Below are positions 34,462 through 34,475 of a stretch of 34,475 nucleotides of DNA, piece after piece. The notes beneath the pieces are model-generated. The model was not told the origin of the DNA and searched no databases. It worked only from the letters and a program-made list of their open reading frames with translations. Position numbers and translations under genes: made by a program. The DNA is from Candidatus Lactobacillus pullistercoris (GTDB lineage Bacteria > Bacillota > Bacilli > Lactobacillales > Lactobacillaceae), in contig JAHLFT010000065.1 of the NCBI GenBank assembly GCA_018883635.1, positions 1-34,475 on the forward strand, read 5' to 3'. Position 1 is the first letter of the stretch; the number at the start of each line of letters is the position of its first letter.

Positions 34462-34475
34462 ATGAACCAAGAAGA
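34462..34475 (+). CDS. Start of an unidentified gene divergent from lexA, cut by the window end
   Basis: ATG follows AGAGGTG by six bases and four further codons are partly visible (MNQE). Identity cannot be read from this much. In many lactobacilli and bacilli a small DUF896 (YnzC/YneA-region) protein is encoded divergently from lexA, which is a guess from synteny only. Confidence 0.55.

Overview
The window is low-GC (AT-rich) bacterial chromosome with strong AGGAGG-type ribosome binding sites, occasional TTG/GTG starts, and a typical Firmicutes core gene order. Protein sequences such as PepD (family C69), the oppDFBC-oppA cluster and the rnc-smc-ftsY and ylxM-ffh-rpsP-rimM-trmD-rplS strings point to a Lactobacillus of the acidophilus/johnsonii/gasseri group. 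The species is an inference from general resemblance and was not checked by a search. The window is almost entirely housekeeping. I see no phage, insertion sequence, CRISPR array, tRNA or rRNA, and no stretch longer than about 300 bases without a gene.

Layout. (1) 1-6281: one plus-strand operon, rsmB (5' end outside the window), prpC, prkC, rsgA, rpe, thiN, with overlapping or near-contiguous genes, closed by a strong terminator. (2) 6320-6625: rpmB alone on the minus strand. (3) 6661-12123: asp23-like gene, fakA, recG, plsX, acpP, an envelope/fatty-acid/phospholipid operon that also carries the recG helicase. (4) 12098-18026: oppD-oppF-oppB-oppC, then oppA with its own strong promoter; together a complete oligopeptide importer. 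(5) 18042-25025: rnc, smc, ftsY, then the dipeptidase pepD. (6) 25032-25998: a GlcU-type sugar transporter broken by one in-frame TAA. (7) 26013-27434, minus strand: an APC amino acid permease. (8) 27564-31512: ylxM-ffh (signal recognition particle), rpsP, rimM-trmD, and rplS behind an L19-type RNA leader. (9) 31520-31670: a promoter-plus-terminator unit with no credible protein gene, my best candidate for an undescribed small RNA. (10) 31679-33687: a Nudix hydrolase, a uracil-DNA-glycosylase-like protein and an SGNH hydrolase. (11) 33694-34475: lexA on the minus strand with a LexA box over its own -35, and the first codons of a divergent gene.

Themes. The peptide importer, dipeptidase and amino acid permease fit a peptide-dependent, amino-acid-requiring lifestyle. 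FtsY and Ffh/YlxM supply the membrane-targeting pathway. PrpC/PrkC/RsgA is a cell-wall-sensing and ribosome-assembly module. Many promoters carry an extended -10 (TGn before the -10 hexamer), and several sit immediately after, or inside, the terminator of the preceding unit.

I found no dramatic new multi-gene system. The observations most worth checking are the small-RNA candidate, the interrupted glcU, the promoter embedded in the acpP terminator, and the unusual UDG-like protein without cysteine-cluster ligands.
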